From a filamentous cyanobacterium ESFC-1 (GTDB lineage Bacteria; Cyanobacteriota; Cyanobacteriia; Cyanobacteriales; Spirulinaceae): DNA of 64,000 nucleotides. The notes under the pieces are model-generated. The model made no database searches. It saw only the letters and a program-made list of their open reading frames with translations, and was not told where the DNA came from. Position 1 is the stretch's first letter, and each line of letters starts with the position of its first letter. The translations under genes and the position numbers were made by a program. This document shows positions 7,800-16,131 of the stretch, in pieces. The stretch is from contig KB904821.1 of assembly GCA_000380225.1 (NCBI GenBank), positions 4,337,008 through 4,401,007 on the forward strand, written 5' to 3'.

Positions 7800-9293
7800 T
7801 TAGACAAAAGCTTTGTCCGTCCAACTGCCATGTAAACCGTAGGGGATGTGATAGCGTAAATGCAACCGGGCGATCGCGCCGCGATTCAAGTCCTCCCCAT
7901 CCAAAATGACCAAATCGGAGCGATGATGTTGAGAATTGTAAACCAGCGTCAACAACCAGCCCGCATCCTCTGATTCCCCTTGGGATTTTGGCACAAAAAT
8001 CGGCTCGCTCACATAGCCTTCAGGTGCAGCAGTCCAAAATTGACGCTCTTGAGTTTCGTGGTCAAACTTGAGAATCCCTTGTAAAGGCGCATTTCCCGTC
8101 TCATTGTGAGCCGCACCCATAAACAAATAGCGATAATCCCGTCCCACTCGATCCGGATGCAACGTGGGAAACTCACAGCAACGGGGTTCAATCAACTGCG
8201 ACTCCGCCGTATTCTGGTTAAGGTCAAAAGTAAACCGCCACAACTGACCTGGTGCAAGGGCATCAAAATCCACATCCTTGTAGCTGATATCATCATCCAC
8301 TGCCGGAAAATCCGCATAAGCAATCGAATCAACACAAACGCGGCCGTCCTCAATCTCAAACGCATTACCGTGATGAAACACAAACCCCGACGGCATTTCA
8401 ATCGTCTTCACCCCAGTAAACGGCGGCTTTCTCGGAATAATAATTGCTCGCGTCGGTTGCTCCGGTTGAAACGTAATGCACTCAGCCGCCCCCTTCAACC
8501 CCAATGCAAAAGGAATCGGGTTAAACTGCACCGGATTCTGGAAAAACAGACAATAATTTGGCGTAATCGCAAAATCGTGGATAAACGCGAATCCCGGCAC
8601 AGAATGGTCGTGCTTACGTCGTAACTCACCATTCGGCGCAATCTCATAAATCCGCAGCGTTGTTGATAACCCCGGCTTCAGCGCAAAATTGACCAAACAA
8701 GGCTCGCCCCCATCCATCTCGCAATGGGGGTCTACCCAAGGATGTGCCGCAAACGCTTCTCCCGGCTCTAGAATGCCGTTGAGGTCGTCCAAACCATGAG
8801 TTTCTAACGTTTTGGGGTCGAGGCGATAAGGAGACGCGGCTTCCCACAACGCCAGCAACTTACCCCCCCAATAAATCACATTGGTATTAGCAATATTTTT
8901 AGTCCGAAAATCAAAAATATTTTGCAACCATCCCCCCGGTTTCTGCGTCCCAAACACGCCGCGATACAGGATTTTTCCAGCTTCTTGTTCTTCTACAAAC
9001 GCCTCTGTCCGCACAAAACGGTTTCGCACAAACGCCCGTCCCTCCTGAAACGATATCCCACAGATCATCCCATCCCCGTCGAAGGGATGCCGAATCGGAG
9101 TCCCACCAATATCGAGCAATCCGGGCCCATTCCGAAACAGCGTCCCCTCTAACTCTGGGGGAATTTGCCCTTCAATTTCGCTTTCTTCGAGCCAATAGGC
9201 CGATTCTTGCCGTTGGGATTCATAGCCTTTTTTCCAGGCTTCGCGATCGTAGGATTTCGCGGTTTTACCTTGATTTGTCAGTTCTTGTACCAT
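7800..9293 (-). CDS. Carotenoid oxygenase (RPE65/apocarotenoid oxygenase family)
   Basis: A 497-residue non-heme iron dioxygenase that cleaves carotenoid or apocarotenoid double bonds. The seven-bladed propeller needs four iron-binding histidines. Candidates are H184 (AAHPW), H239 (FIHDF), H308 (FHHGNAF) and H488 (GLHGSW), whose spacing tracks the Synechocystis apocarotenoid oxygenase, which has 490 residues. The likely product is retinal or another apocarotenal; the substrate is an inference. The gene is monocistronic. A block of TTGTTATTGG-type heptamer repeats lies immediately before its start codon, so its 5' leader is made of repeat DNA. Confidence 0.9.
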   Translation of the reverse strand: MVQELTNQGKTAKSYDREAWKKGYESQRQESAYWLEESEIEGQIPPELEGTLFRNGPGLLDIGGTPIRHPFDGDGMICGISFQEGRAFVRNRFVRTEAFVEEQEAGKILYRGVFGTQKPGGWLQNIFDFRTKNIANTNVIYWGGKLLALWEAASPYRLDPKTLETHGLDDLNGILEPGEAFAAHPWVDPHCEMDGGEPCLVNFALKPGLSTTLRIYEIAPNGELRRKHDHSVPGFAFIHDFAITPNYCLFFQNPVQFNPIPFALGLKGAAECITFQPEQPTRAIIIPRKPPFTGVKTIEMPSGFVFHHGNAFEIEDGRVCVDSIAYADFPAVDDDISYKDVDFDALAPGQLWRFTFDLNQNTAESQLIEPRCCEFPTLHPDRVGRDYRYLFMGAAHNETGNAPLQGILKFDHETQERQFWTAAPEGYVSEPIFVPKSQGESEDAGWLLTLVYNSQHHRSDLVILDGEDLNRGAIARLHLRYHIPYGLHGSWTDKAFV

Positions 9294-9294
9294 T

Positions 9295-9402
<108 letters not shown>

Positions 9403-9537
9403 CAAAAAACTGATAACACTCGCGCGAAACTTAAATTTATTTTTTGAGGCTGTAATCTTTATACAGCATAGCTTTGAGCCTCTTTTAGAATTTACCCTGT
9501 AGGCCAAAGTTTCTGACCCCCTTTCTGGGGCAAAATC

Positions 9538-9572
9538 CCCACTGCCTACTGCCCACTGCCCACTGCCCCTTA
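9538..9572. repeat. STRR block CCCACTG
   Basis: Heptamer units of the CCCACTG type, one of them changed to CCTACTG, lie between the repeat leader of the carotenoid oxygenase gene and the stop of the folate transporter gene. This belongs to the short tandemly repeated repetitive sequences known from filamentous cyanobacteria. Confidence 0.75.
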
Positions 9573-9602
9573 GATGCTGATAACTGTAAAGCCGACTGCC
9601 CC

Positions 9603-11009
9603 TTAAAGGCTGTTAACTGAAGAAACGGCCTCCAACGCCGGAGTAGCTGCCGTGGTTTCCGCTTCTACATTTTCGCGACGCTCAACTTCGGGATCGCCTT
9701 TGGGAAGCCAACCGAGAAACGGTAACGGTAATAAGGTCGAAAGGTTGGTAATGGTGACCAATAGCCAGAGGTTGTCAAAGTTGGTTTCGGTTACGCCCAA
9801 AACTTGCGTGAGTAGTGCGCCTAATTCATGGGACAACAACCCCGATAAATTCCAAATTGACATTAGCAAAGCGAAGAAGGTGGCTTCGACTCCCGGAGGA
9901 CATAAACGGGCAGATAAAACTAAAACGGGCATAAAAGCAATTTGCCCCATGACGGTCAAAATTAAGCTGTCACCGAGGCTAAACCAATGGTCGTCAATGC
10001 CAAGGGTGCGATTGGCGTGGGTGACGAGTAAAAGGGTAGTAAGTCCCAACAAGGACGCTAACACCGTTGTCCAGCCCAAAATCACGCGGAAAGGAATACT
10101 TTTGAGAAAGCGCTGATACATCCAAATCCCGACCAATGAAGCCACGCTGGTTACTAACCGGACGCGCCCTAAAAATTCCGGTTGAAAGCCTAACTCATTG
10201 GTGGTGAAGAAGAATAAGGCTGAGTCTGAGGTGGGGGTGGCTTGCCAAATAAAGATAAAAGCGGTGGGTAGCCAAATCGCTTTTTGGGTAATGCCTTGGC
10301 GCAGTTGCTTGATTTGGTGGCGAATGTTGAGGGGGTTGGGTTGGCCGGAATCGGCTTTGTGGGGCTGAATCGGCTTTTCGGCAATCAGCCAAGCCACGGC
10401 GGAAACGACGAGGGGAAAGGTGGCGGTAATGGCAAAGACCATTTGATTGCTGACTTGTTCGAGTAGCCAACCACTGAGATAAGCGGTAATTAAGCCCCCA
10501 ACGGCAGAAGCGCCCCAGGTCAAGGATTGCAGCGATCCGGCTCTGGCGAGGGATTCGTCGCGGACGCGCTCAACCACTAAAGAATCGACGATGACATCAC
10601 TAATGGCGACAGATAGGGAGGTGAGCAGAATGGCGAGGGTGGCTGTCCAGGGGTTATTAACCACGGTGGCGAGGGCAGCCCAGGCGATCGCGCCCAATAT
10701 TCCCGATAAGATTAAATAAGGCCGCCGTCTGTACCCCAAAATCGGCAAGCCATCGGAGAGAAAGCCAAATAAGGGTTTCACAATCCAGGGAATCGCCGCA
10801 ATCCCCATCAAAGCCCCAACCTGCGCCGGACTCAGGGAAAGGTCGTCTTTGAGAAAGAAGCTAATCGCCAGTCGCGCTAGGTTGAGAATCCCTTGCACGA
10901 AATACACCCCCAGAATGGCAAATAGTTCGGCAGAGGGTTCGTTACCGAAAAGTAGTTTGTCTGTAAATTTAGTTTTAAGTTGTTTTATGGTTTTAGTGAC
11001 CGCAGTCAT
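9603..11009 (-). CDS. Folate/biopterin transporter (FBT family)
   Basis: A 468-residue polytopic membrane protein of the major facilitator superfamily. The N-terminal FFLKDDLSLSPAQVGALMGIAAIPWIVKPLFGFLSDG region is the characteristic FBT pattern, with DG..P..GYRRRPY after the third span. About twelve hydrophobic segments can be counted, and the last ~35 residues form a polar cytoplasmic tail. Homologues in Synechocystis and plant plastids carry folates and related pterins. The gene stands alone. The family call is strong; the substrate is taken from family knowledge. Confidence 0.88.
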   Translation of the reverse strand: MTAVTKTIKQLKTKFTDKLLFGNEPSAELFAILGVYFVQGILNLARLAISFFLKDDLSLSPAQVGALMGIAAIPWIVKPLFGFLSDGLPILGYRRRPYLILSGILGAIAWAALATVVNNPWTATLAILLTSLSVAISDVIVDSLVVERVRDESLARAGSLQSLTWGASAVGGLITAYLSGWLLEQVSNQMVFAITATFPLVVSAVAWLIAEKPIQPHKADSGQPNPLNIRHQIKQLRQGITQKAIWLPTAFIFIWQATPTSDSALFFFTTNELGFQPEFLGRVRLVTSVASLVGIWMYQRFLKSIPFRVILGWTTVLASLLGLTTLLLVTHANRTLGIDDHWFSLGDSLILTVMGQIAFMPVLVLSARLCPPGVEATFFALLMSIWNLSGLLSHELGALLTQVLGVTETNFDNLWLLVTITNLSTLLPLPFLGWLPKGDPEVERRENVEAETTAATPALEAVSSVNSL

Positions 11010-11264
11010 AAAGTTATTTTAAGTTTTGTTTCTTTTTCTATCATATCGATTCTGCTGAGAACTGGGTTGCCTGGACTAGAGGGGATGCGATCGCGTTTTA
11101 CACAAAAATTAACAATTAAAGTGGCGCTGGTTCTGAACGTAAAGTTAGTTATATTTCGTTAAACAAAGCCGCCAAAAATAGCAGTATTCTGAACAGAAGA
11201 AAGAAAACTCGTCAATAACACATTCAACTTCGACATCAATAGAGTTCTTGTTGTTATAACCATC

Positions 11265-12110
11265 ATGATTCAGAAAATTTTATTAGCGGATTCGGGCAAC
11301 AGACTGACCACAGAAATGCTCCAGTCTTTACGGGATTTACCCGCTATACAAGACGTGAGCGTGACGATCTTGCACGTTGTCCCCAGTCAGGTCACAACCG
11401 AAGCCATGAAAGCCAAAATGGAAGAAGGAGAGAAAATCCTGGCTCAAACTGTAGAAAAGCTGGATATTGAGGGCGATCGCGTCGAAACAATGCTGCGTCA
11501 AGGCGATCCCAAAGATACAGTGTGTAAAGTCGCAGAAGAAATCAAAGCCGATCTGATCATCATGGGATCGCGGGGTCTCAAACGCCTCGAATCCATCCTG
11601 GCTAACTCCGTGAGTCAATACGTCTTTCAACTCACCAATCGGCCCATGCTGTTGGTCAAAGATGATATCTACGTCAAAAAGCTAAAGCGCGTGATGGTGG
11701 CTCTGGATAAATCCGATGTAGCTCAAAACGCCCTAGAATTGGCTTTATTTCTCTTGAGAGGTTACAAAGGCGCAGAATTGATCCTCGCTCGTGTCAACCC
11801 AGACCTCGACCCCAAACTGTTACCCCTGTCAAAAGCAGAAATGGAAAATAACCCCGTCGTGGCTGAAGCGCTTGGCTCGGTCAAACGTCAAGGGGTGAAA
11901 TATCGCTGTGCAGTCACAGGAGGTCGTCCCAGTCAAGAGATTTGTAAACTCGCTGATGAAAACAATGTTGACTTGCTGATTATGGGATCGCCAGACCGTC
12001 GGCCTTCAATTGCCAAGGGTTTGCCCGATCTCGACCGCTTGCTCGGCACTTCTTTGTCTGATTATGTCCGGGTTAACGCCAACTGTCCGGTGTTATTAGC
12101 TCGTCAATAA
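11265..12110 (+). CDS. Tandem universal stress protein
   Basis: A 281-residue protein of two UspA domains, residues about 1-135 and 136-281. Each domain starts with a short beta strand (KILLADSG; RVMVALDKS) and ends near a GS-containing nucleotide loop (IIMGSRGLKRLESILANSVS; LIMGSPDRRPS...LGTSLSDYV). The first domain keeps G-x2-G-x9-(S) spacing typical of ATP-binding Usp proteins; the second has an insertion in that loop and is less canonical. Such proteins are made under stress or starvation, but the specific role is unknown. A strong terminator follows at 12122-12162, so it is a single-gene unit. Confidence 0.9.
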   Translation: MIQKILLADSGNRLTTEMLQSLRDLPAIQDVSVTILHVVPSQVTTEAMKAKMEEGEKILAQTVEKLDIEGDRVETMLRQGDPKDTVCKVAEEIKADLIIMGSRGLKRLESILANSVSQYVFQLTNRPMLLVKDDIYVKKLKRVMVALDKSDVAQNALELALFLLRGYKGAELILARVNPDLDPKLLPLSKAEMENNPVVAEALGSVKRQGVKYRCAVTGGRPSQEICKLADENNVDLLIMGSPDRRPSIAKGLPDLDRLLGTSLSDYVRVNANCPVLLARQ

Positions 12111-12121
12111 AAGCAAATAAA

Positions 12122-12162
12122 CAAAGGAATGGTCGATCGCAGCAACCATTCCTTGTTTTTTT
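12122..12162 (+). terminator. Rho-independent terminator after the Usp gene
   Basis: AAAGGAATGGT and ACCATTCCTTG form a perfect stem of 10 or more pairs around an 11-nt loop that contains CGATCGC. Seven T residues follow. On the other strand it could also end psbM transcripts, since psbM is convergent. Confidence 0.85.
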
Positions 12163-12186
12163 CGTTTTTGGCTTTTTGATTCGCTT

Positions 12187-12291
12187 TTACTTGCTCTGAC
12201 TCGCAGTTTGAATGTACAGAATCAGAAGAAAAACGGTCGGTACAAACACGAACAAAATTGTGGCTACAAAGCCAAGGTCGTTAACTTGCAT
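12187..12291 (-). CDS. psbM: Photosystem II reaction center protein PsbM
   Basis: A 34-residue single-span membrane peptide, [20 protein letters not shown] then [14 protein letters not shown]. It matches PsbM along its whole length. PsbM lies at the dimer interface of photosystem II in the thylakoid membrane and helps hold the two monomers together. A good Shine-Dalgarno sequence, GAGG, stands 4 nt before the ATG. It is convergent to the Usp gene, and the ferredoxin gene upstream is in the same direction with about 80 bp between them. Confidence 0.95.
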   Translation of the reverse strand: MQVNDLGFVATILFVFVPTVFLLILYIQTASQSK

Positions 12292-12374
12292 CGAACCTCT
12301 ATAAAATCTCTAATGAGTAATAACACTCTTTAGGATATCATTGTCGATGCGGCTACAACCGTTTTTTAAGCAAT

Positions 12375-12677
12375 TTAAGATTTGGGTTTGGTTTTAATCG
12401 TCACTGGGCCATTGACAATAGCCTGACAAGACAAGCGGTAGTTGTCTGGTTTTTTTCTAAGCTTACGCTTTTCAAAATCCGTCTTTTCCGATAAATTTTC
12501 GCCACCTTCGACCACTTCCACAATGCAAGTGCCGCACTGACCATAGCCACCACAGTTGGTCATTTTCCCCATGAAGGTATAGATATCGATGCGGTTTTCA
12601 ATCGCTTTTTCGCGTAAATTCGCGCCATCTGCCGCAACGACTTCTTTGTCTTCTTTGATAAACTTGATATTAGCCAT
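12375..12677 (-). CDS. [2Fe-2S] ferredoxin, CX5CX2C type
   Basis: A 100-residue electron carrier. Cluster ligands are C42, C48, C51 and C84, giving C-x5-C-x2-C-x32-C within [11 protein letters not shown]. Photosynthetic plant-type ferredoxins use C-x4-C-x2-C, so the extra residue points to a specialised ferredoxin of the adrenodoxin/Isc-like or bacterial type rather than the main photosystem I acceptor. The C-terminus is basic (IKTKPKS), which is unusual for the acidic PetF. It lies upstream of psbM in the same direction and may be co-transcribed with it. Partner reductase unknown. Confidence 0.87.
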   Translation of the reverse strand: MANIKFIKEDKEVVAADGANLREKAIENRIDIYTFMGKMTNCGGYGQCGTCIVEVVEGGENLSEKTDFEKRKLRKKPDNYRLSCQAIVNGPVTIKTKPKS

Positions 12678-13022
12678 ACATTCTCCTTGGGGCTAGGGTA
12701 CTGTTCTCAATATTAAGAAATAATAAAAAGTTTTGACATCTTTGGCAAAAATCGCCCCAGAGAAAATAACGTTTGGTTTAGTCTGGTTCGGCTTCAGCCC
12801 TAGCTTTTAGCTGTCTGAGAGCTTCTCTATCCGTTTTCAGGTCTCACCCGTTAAAATGGCGCGGTCTGTTTGCTCCTACTGTCTCGCGAGTTTTCCGCCT
12901 CTAGTCTAGTCAAAATAAAAAAAGAAGTCAGACTTGAGCCAACTTCTGGTACAACCTAGTTTTAAAAAATACACGCAGTTGGGCGATCGCGCCAAACTCC
13001 CAACTGCGATACTAGGAAATGA
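12678..13022. other. Intergenic region with two terminator hairpins
   Basis: This gap separates two minus-strand units and holds no gene I can see. From the right it contains a perfect 10-bp inverted repeat CGCAGTTGGG/CCCAACTGCG (12974-13008) followed on the minus strand by TGTATTTTTT, then an AGAAGT/ACTTCT hairpin with seven T residues (12914-12949). Both end transcription coming from the 13.0-14.1 kb cluster. The left half should hold the ferredoxin promoter. Confidence 0.6.
12974..13008 (-). terminator. Terminator hairpin after the ferredoxin-Ycf35 cluster
   Basis: Perfect 10-bp inverted repeat CGCAGTTGGG/CCCAACTGCG with a 15-nt loop that includes the HIP1 octamer, 14 nt after the ferredoxin stop codon, followed on the minus strand by a T-rich run. 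Confidence 0.65.
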
Positions 13023-13460
13023 TTAACTTTTTTTGCGTTTGCGTTCGCGCTTCATGCGATTATGAGCCGCCGTGACTGAACCATCTACCGGAAAACCAGC
13101 AACCGGAACCACTTGATATTGTCGTTCTTCTTCAAGTTGCTTTAACTCCGTGTAGTCAACCCAGTGAATACAATTGACCGGACAAGTATCCATTGCTTCT
13201 TCAATCAATTCCTCTGGGTCGCCGTCTTGACGTATGGCGCGGGCGCGTCCATAGTTGGGTTCGATGTAGAACGTATTGGACGCAGTGTGAGCGCAATGCT
13301 TACAGCCAATGCAGGTCAGTTCATCAACGTAAACGCCTTTTTGACGAAGTTCGCCACCCAACTCTGGTTCAAAACCCGAACGGTCTGGAGCATCGCGATA
13401 AATGCCACCGAGTTCTGGTTCTAAGCCAGTACGTTCTAAGTTGGGGTCGAAATCAGACAT
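13023..13460 (-). CDS. Single-cluster [4Fe-4S] ferredoxin
   Basis: A 145-residue ferredoxin. C50, C53, C56 and C93 (CIGCKHC ... DTCP) form one [4Fe-4S] site; a fifth Cys, C97, lies four residues after the last ligand. Before the cluster is an imperfect internal duplication: GLEPELGGIYRDAPDRS and GFEPELGGELRQKG. The tail is strongly basic (RMKRERKRKKS). It overlaps the ycf35 start by one base and probably forms an operon with ycf35 and the DUF2997 gene. The arrangement suggests an electron carrier serving a Ycf35-related process, which is an inference. Confidence 0.88.
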   Translation of the reverse strand: MSDFDPNLERTGLEPELGGIYRDAPDRSGFEPELGGELRQKGVYVDELTCIGCKHCAHTASNTFYIEPNYGRARAIRQDGDPEELIEEAMDTCPVNCIHWVDYTELKQLEEERQYQVVPVAGFPVDGSVTAAHNRMKRERKRKKS

Positions 13461-13846
13461 TAAGCACTCCAGCGTTGGACAACTAAACGGATAGAACCGT
13501 CTTCTTGGTTTTGTTGTTCGGCGACTTGAAAGCCTTGGTTGGCCGATTCATTAACAACGGTGTGGTAAGCATAGCGTTGGGTTACGCGGCTTAAAAAACC
13601 CTCCACTGACAACGGTTGTTGCCAATATTGCAAGTCAGCAACTAACTCGTACTCGCTGCCATTCCAACTAAAACCAATGTCAAAATCGTTATCTTGTTCG
13701 ATCGCGACTTCGGCTGTATGGGTTTGACCCTGATACCCTCTGACCGGATGCGGCCCCGGTTTCCAGGTGATTTCGAGGTCTTGTAAGGCGCTCTTAAGAG
13801 AGTTTAAATTGCGAATTTGGGTTTTGATTTTACTAAAGTGGGACAT
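13460..13846 (-). CDS. ycf35: Ycf35 / DUF1257 protein
   Basis: A 128-residue protein that matches Ycf35 in length and in its start, MSHFSKIKTQIRNLNSLKSAL. This family is found across cyanobacteria and in some algal plastids and lacks an established biochemical function. No catalytic motif or membrane segment is visible. Its stop and the ferredoxin ATG share one base, so the two are translationally coupled. The DUF2997 gene lies 58 bp upstream in the same direction. Confidence 0.88.
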   Translation of the reverse strand: MSHFSKIKTQIRNLNSLKSALQDLEITWKPGPHPVRGYQGQTHTAEVAIEQDNDFDIGFSWNGSEYELVADLQYWQQPLSVEGFLSRVTQRYAYHTVVNESANQGFQVAEQQNQEDGSIRLVVQRWSA

Positions 13847-13904
13847 AACAATGTAGAACCTGTTTTGACTGAAAAACCGATCGAATCAAGATGCGTTGGG
13901 CAAG

Positions 13905-14123
13905 CTACCATTCTCCCCAAGCTGTTTGCTGCTCGATGCCCGTATTCACCTGAGTTTGGTTTTGGGCGTAATACTCGGCAGTTTTTTCGACAGCCATTAC
14001 CTGCCCGAGTTGGGCTTCGATGGCGGCGGTCACTTCAGCGCAAGAACGGCCAACAATGCCCGTTACTTTTTCTTGAACGCGACCGTCGGGATATATGATA
14101 AATTCTAGAGTTTCCATGCTCAT
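13905..14123 (-). CDS. DUF2997 small protein
   Basis: A 72-residue protein, METLEFIIYPDGRVQEKVTG then VGRSCAEVTAAIEAQLG. The pattern E(F/V)(I/V)I.PDG.V...V.G..G..C...T..IE..LG is that of DUF2997, which regularly travels with Ycf35. The conserved Cys in GRSC could bind a metal or form a disulfide; nothing is proven. It is the first gene of the cluster. ATG at 14117 would be an alternative start. Confidence 0.82.
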   Translation of the reverse strand: MSMETLEFIIYPDGRVQEKVTGIVGRSCAEVTAAIEAQLGQVMAVEKTAEYYAQNQTQVNTGIEQQTAWGEW

Positions 14124-14479
14124 CGCGAATTGTCTCGATGGGAAATAACAAATAGCTTGGGGATGATGAATTTGTCCTGCCCTGCACCAAATCGCGCTAT
14201 TTTAGGATTTTTGGGCGATCGCAGTAACATGATTTAAATCTTAACTAAGTTTAATATTTTTGGGGTATCAACTCAATTATTTGCAAGTTTCGCAAAAGAT
14301 TTAATTCCCGTCAAGCCTCTTTGGTTAGACTCCTGGGGCGGTTTTCCCCGGACTGATCGAGTCGCCAAAAACTTACGCCTGTTGACTCATCCCTAGGGAT
14401 CAAAAACTGCCCTATAGCCTTGAGGCCGCGATCGAAGGCATAATATAACCCTGATTGATTTGATTGTTGGAGTTAACGA
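14124..14479. other. Divergent intergenic region
   Basis: About 355 bp between the divergent DUF2997 gene and the oxidoreductase gene. It contains one HIP1-like site, an AT-rich stretch around 14230-14310, and no open frame or hairpin that I can support. Promoters for both flanking genes must lie here. Confidence 0.5.
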
Positions 14480-15481
14480 ATGCTGAATCGCGAAGCAGCC
14501 CCCCTTATCCGTGTCGGTGTACTAGGATTTGGTGGTCTCGGTCAAGCCGCCGCCCGCGTTCTCGCCCCCAAACAGGAAATGAACTGGGTGGCCACCGCCG
14601 ACCTCAAAGGTTATGCTTATAATCCCGAAGGCTTATCGGCAGATACTTGTATCGCCACCTACACCCAAAAAGGCTCGGTGGGCTATGTCGAACCCCACGG
14701 TACTCTCAGCCACAATAGCATTCGAGAACTCATTGCCCGCGCCCCGGTAGACGGCTATTTTCTCGCCCTACCCAACCTACCTAATACATTTATGGCTGAT
14801 ATTGCCCGTCAGTTCATCCAATCGGGCTGGCAAGGGGTATTAGTCGATGCCCTCAAGCGCACTAGCGCCGTGGAGCAATTACTCGCCTTACAAGACGATT
14901 TCCAAGCCGCCGGGATCACTTACCTCACCGGCTGCGGTGCAACCCCCGGATTACTCACGGCCGCCGCCGCGATCGCCGCTCAAAGCTACGCAGAAGTTCA
15001 TACGGTTAAAATCACCTTCGGGGTGGGGATCGCCCGTTGGGAAGCTTATCGCGCCACGATCCGCGAAGATATCGCCCACCTCCCCGGCTATGATGTGGAG
15101 ACAGCTCGGGCCATGAGCGATGCTGAAGTCGAGGCCCTCCTCGATCGCACCAACGGCATTCTTACCCTCGAAAACATGGAACACGCCGATGACATTATGC
15201 TCGAACTCGCCGGGATATGCGATCGCGCCAACGTCAGTGTCGGCGGTGTCGTTGATACCCGCAACCCCCAAAAACCCCTCAGCACCAACGTCCAAGTCAC
15301 CGGACGCACCTTTGAAGGCAAAACCTCAACCCATACCTTTACCCTCGGCGACGAAACCAGCATGGCCGCCAATGTTTGCGGCCCCGCCTTTGGCTATCTC
15401 AAAGCCGGAACCGCCCTCCATCAACGGGGCCTCTACGGCCTACTCACCGCCGCCGAAGTCATGCCCCAATTTGCCCGCTAA
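14480..15481 (+). CDS. Saccharopine-dehydrogenase-like NAD(P)-binding oxidoreductase
   Basis: A 333-residue protein with an N-terminal Rossmann fold: [17 protein letters not shown] is the G-x-G-x2-G loop at residues about 13-24. The middle has [14 protein letters not shown], a pattern shared with saccharopine dehydrogenase and related carboxynorspermidine-type enzymes. Homologues of this length are common in cyanobacteria under a saccharopine-dehydrogenase-like label, but their substrate is not settled. It is not near lysine genes. A T-poor gap of 20 bp separates it from the convergent gene at 15502. Confidence 0.78.
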   Translation: MLNREAAPLIRVGVLGFGGLGQAAARVLAPKQEMNWVATADLKGYAYNPEGLSADTCIATYTQKGSVGYVEPHGTLSHNSIRELIARAPVDGYFLALPNLPNTFMADIARQFIQSGWQGVLVDALKRTSAVEQLLALQDDFQAAGITYLTGCGATPGLLTAAAAIAAQSYAEVHTVKITFGVGIARWEAYRATIREDIAHLPGYDVETARAMSDAEVEALLDRTNGILTLENMEHADDIMLELAGICDRANVSVGGVVDTRNPQKPLSTNVQVTGRTFEGKTSTHTFTLGDETSMAANVCGPAFGYLKAGTALHQRGLYGLLTAAEVMPQFAR

Positions 15482-15501
15482 ATTCGTGAAGGAAAGGGGA
15501 T

Positions 15502-16116
15502 TTAGCTCCAATCCCCTAACTCACCCAACTCCAAGCCATCGGTGGCCGACACAACTTCCGTTGTATCTTCTTCCTCACTCAGAGCTTGAGGTGCATGAAT
15601 CACAAAAGGCAAACTCGCCCCGGCTAAACCCCGTTGAATGCGCTCGCGGGTTTCAGAAAACACCACAAACAAAGGATAAGCTCGTTCTGAACCTTCACTG
15701 AGGATATGTTGGTGGCGTAGCGGCATCAACCACTCATAATCGCCATCCAACATCACCTGGGTACGTCGCCAGCGCATTAGTAAATCCGAAAAATCTTCAT
15801 GGGGGCGGTGGATATAAACCAAAATCTCCACCCCCATCTTGATTTTCCATTCGGGGTCACACATCACAATGGCGAGATCGCAGGGCAAACAAGTAGTAGA
15901 GTTGGCTCGATACGGATGAATCTCTGAACCCGTAACAGCTTTTTCTTGCCGCAGACGCACCACGGGTAAAGGCAACGTAATCACGCTTTCATAAGGGCGG
16001 CGCATACTCGGAATCATTTCCAAGTAAGGCCGATACTTTCTTAACAGCCCAATGGCTGCATCTCGATTGCTATATTCAGATAGAAGTGCTTCGTAATGAG
16101 ATTGCTCAATCGGCAT
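15502..16116 (-). CDS. Conserved hypothetical protein, last gene of the pilus operon
   Basis: A 204-residue soluble protein I do not recognise. It has no signal peptide or membrane helix. It contains paired Cys (TTCLPCDLAI) and a Trp/Arg-rich centre (LLMRWRRTQVMLDGDYEWLMPLRH), and its tail is acidic. It starts 15 bp after the pilC stop in the same direction, so co-transcription with pilB-pilT-pilC is likely. That context hints at a role in pilus assembly or control, but this is only inference. Confidence 0.7.
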   Translation of the reverse strand: MPIEQSHYEALLSEYSNRDAAIGLLRKYRPYLEMIPSMRRPYESVITLPLPVVRLRQEKAVTGSEIHPYRANSTTCLPCDLAIVMCDPEWKIKMGVEILVYIHRPHEDFSDLLMRWRRTQVMLDGDYEWLMPLRHQHILSEGSERAYPLFVVFSETRERIQRGLAGASLPFVIHAPQALSEEEDTTEVVSATDGLELGELGDWS

Positions 16117-16131
16117 AGTTAACTTTTTCCA

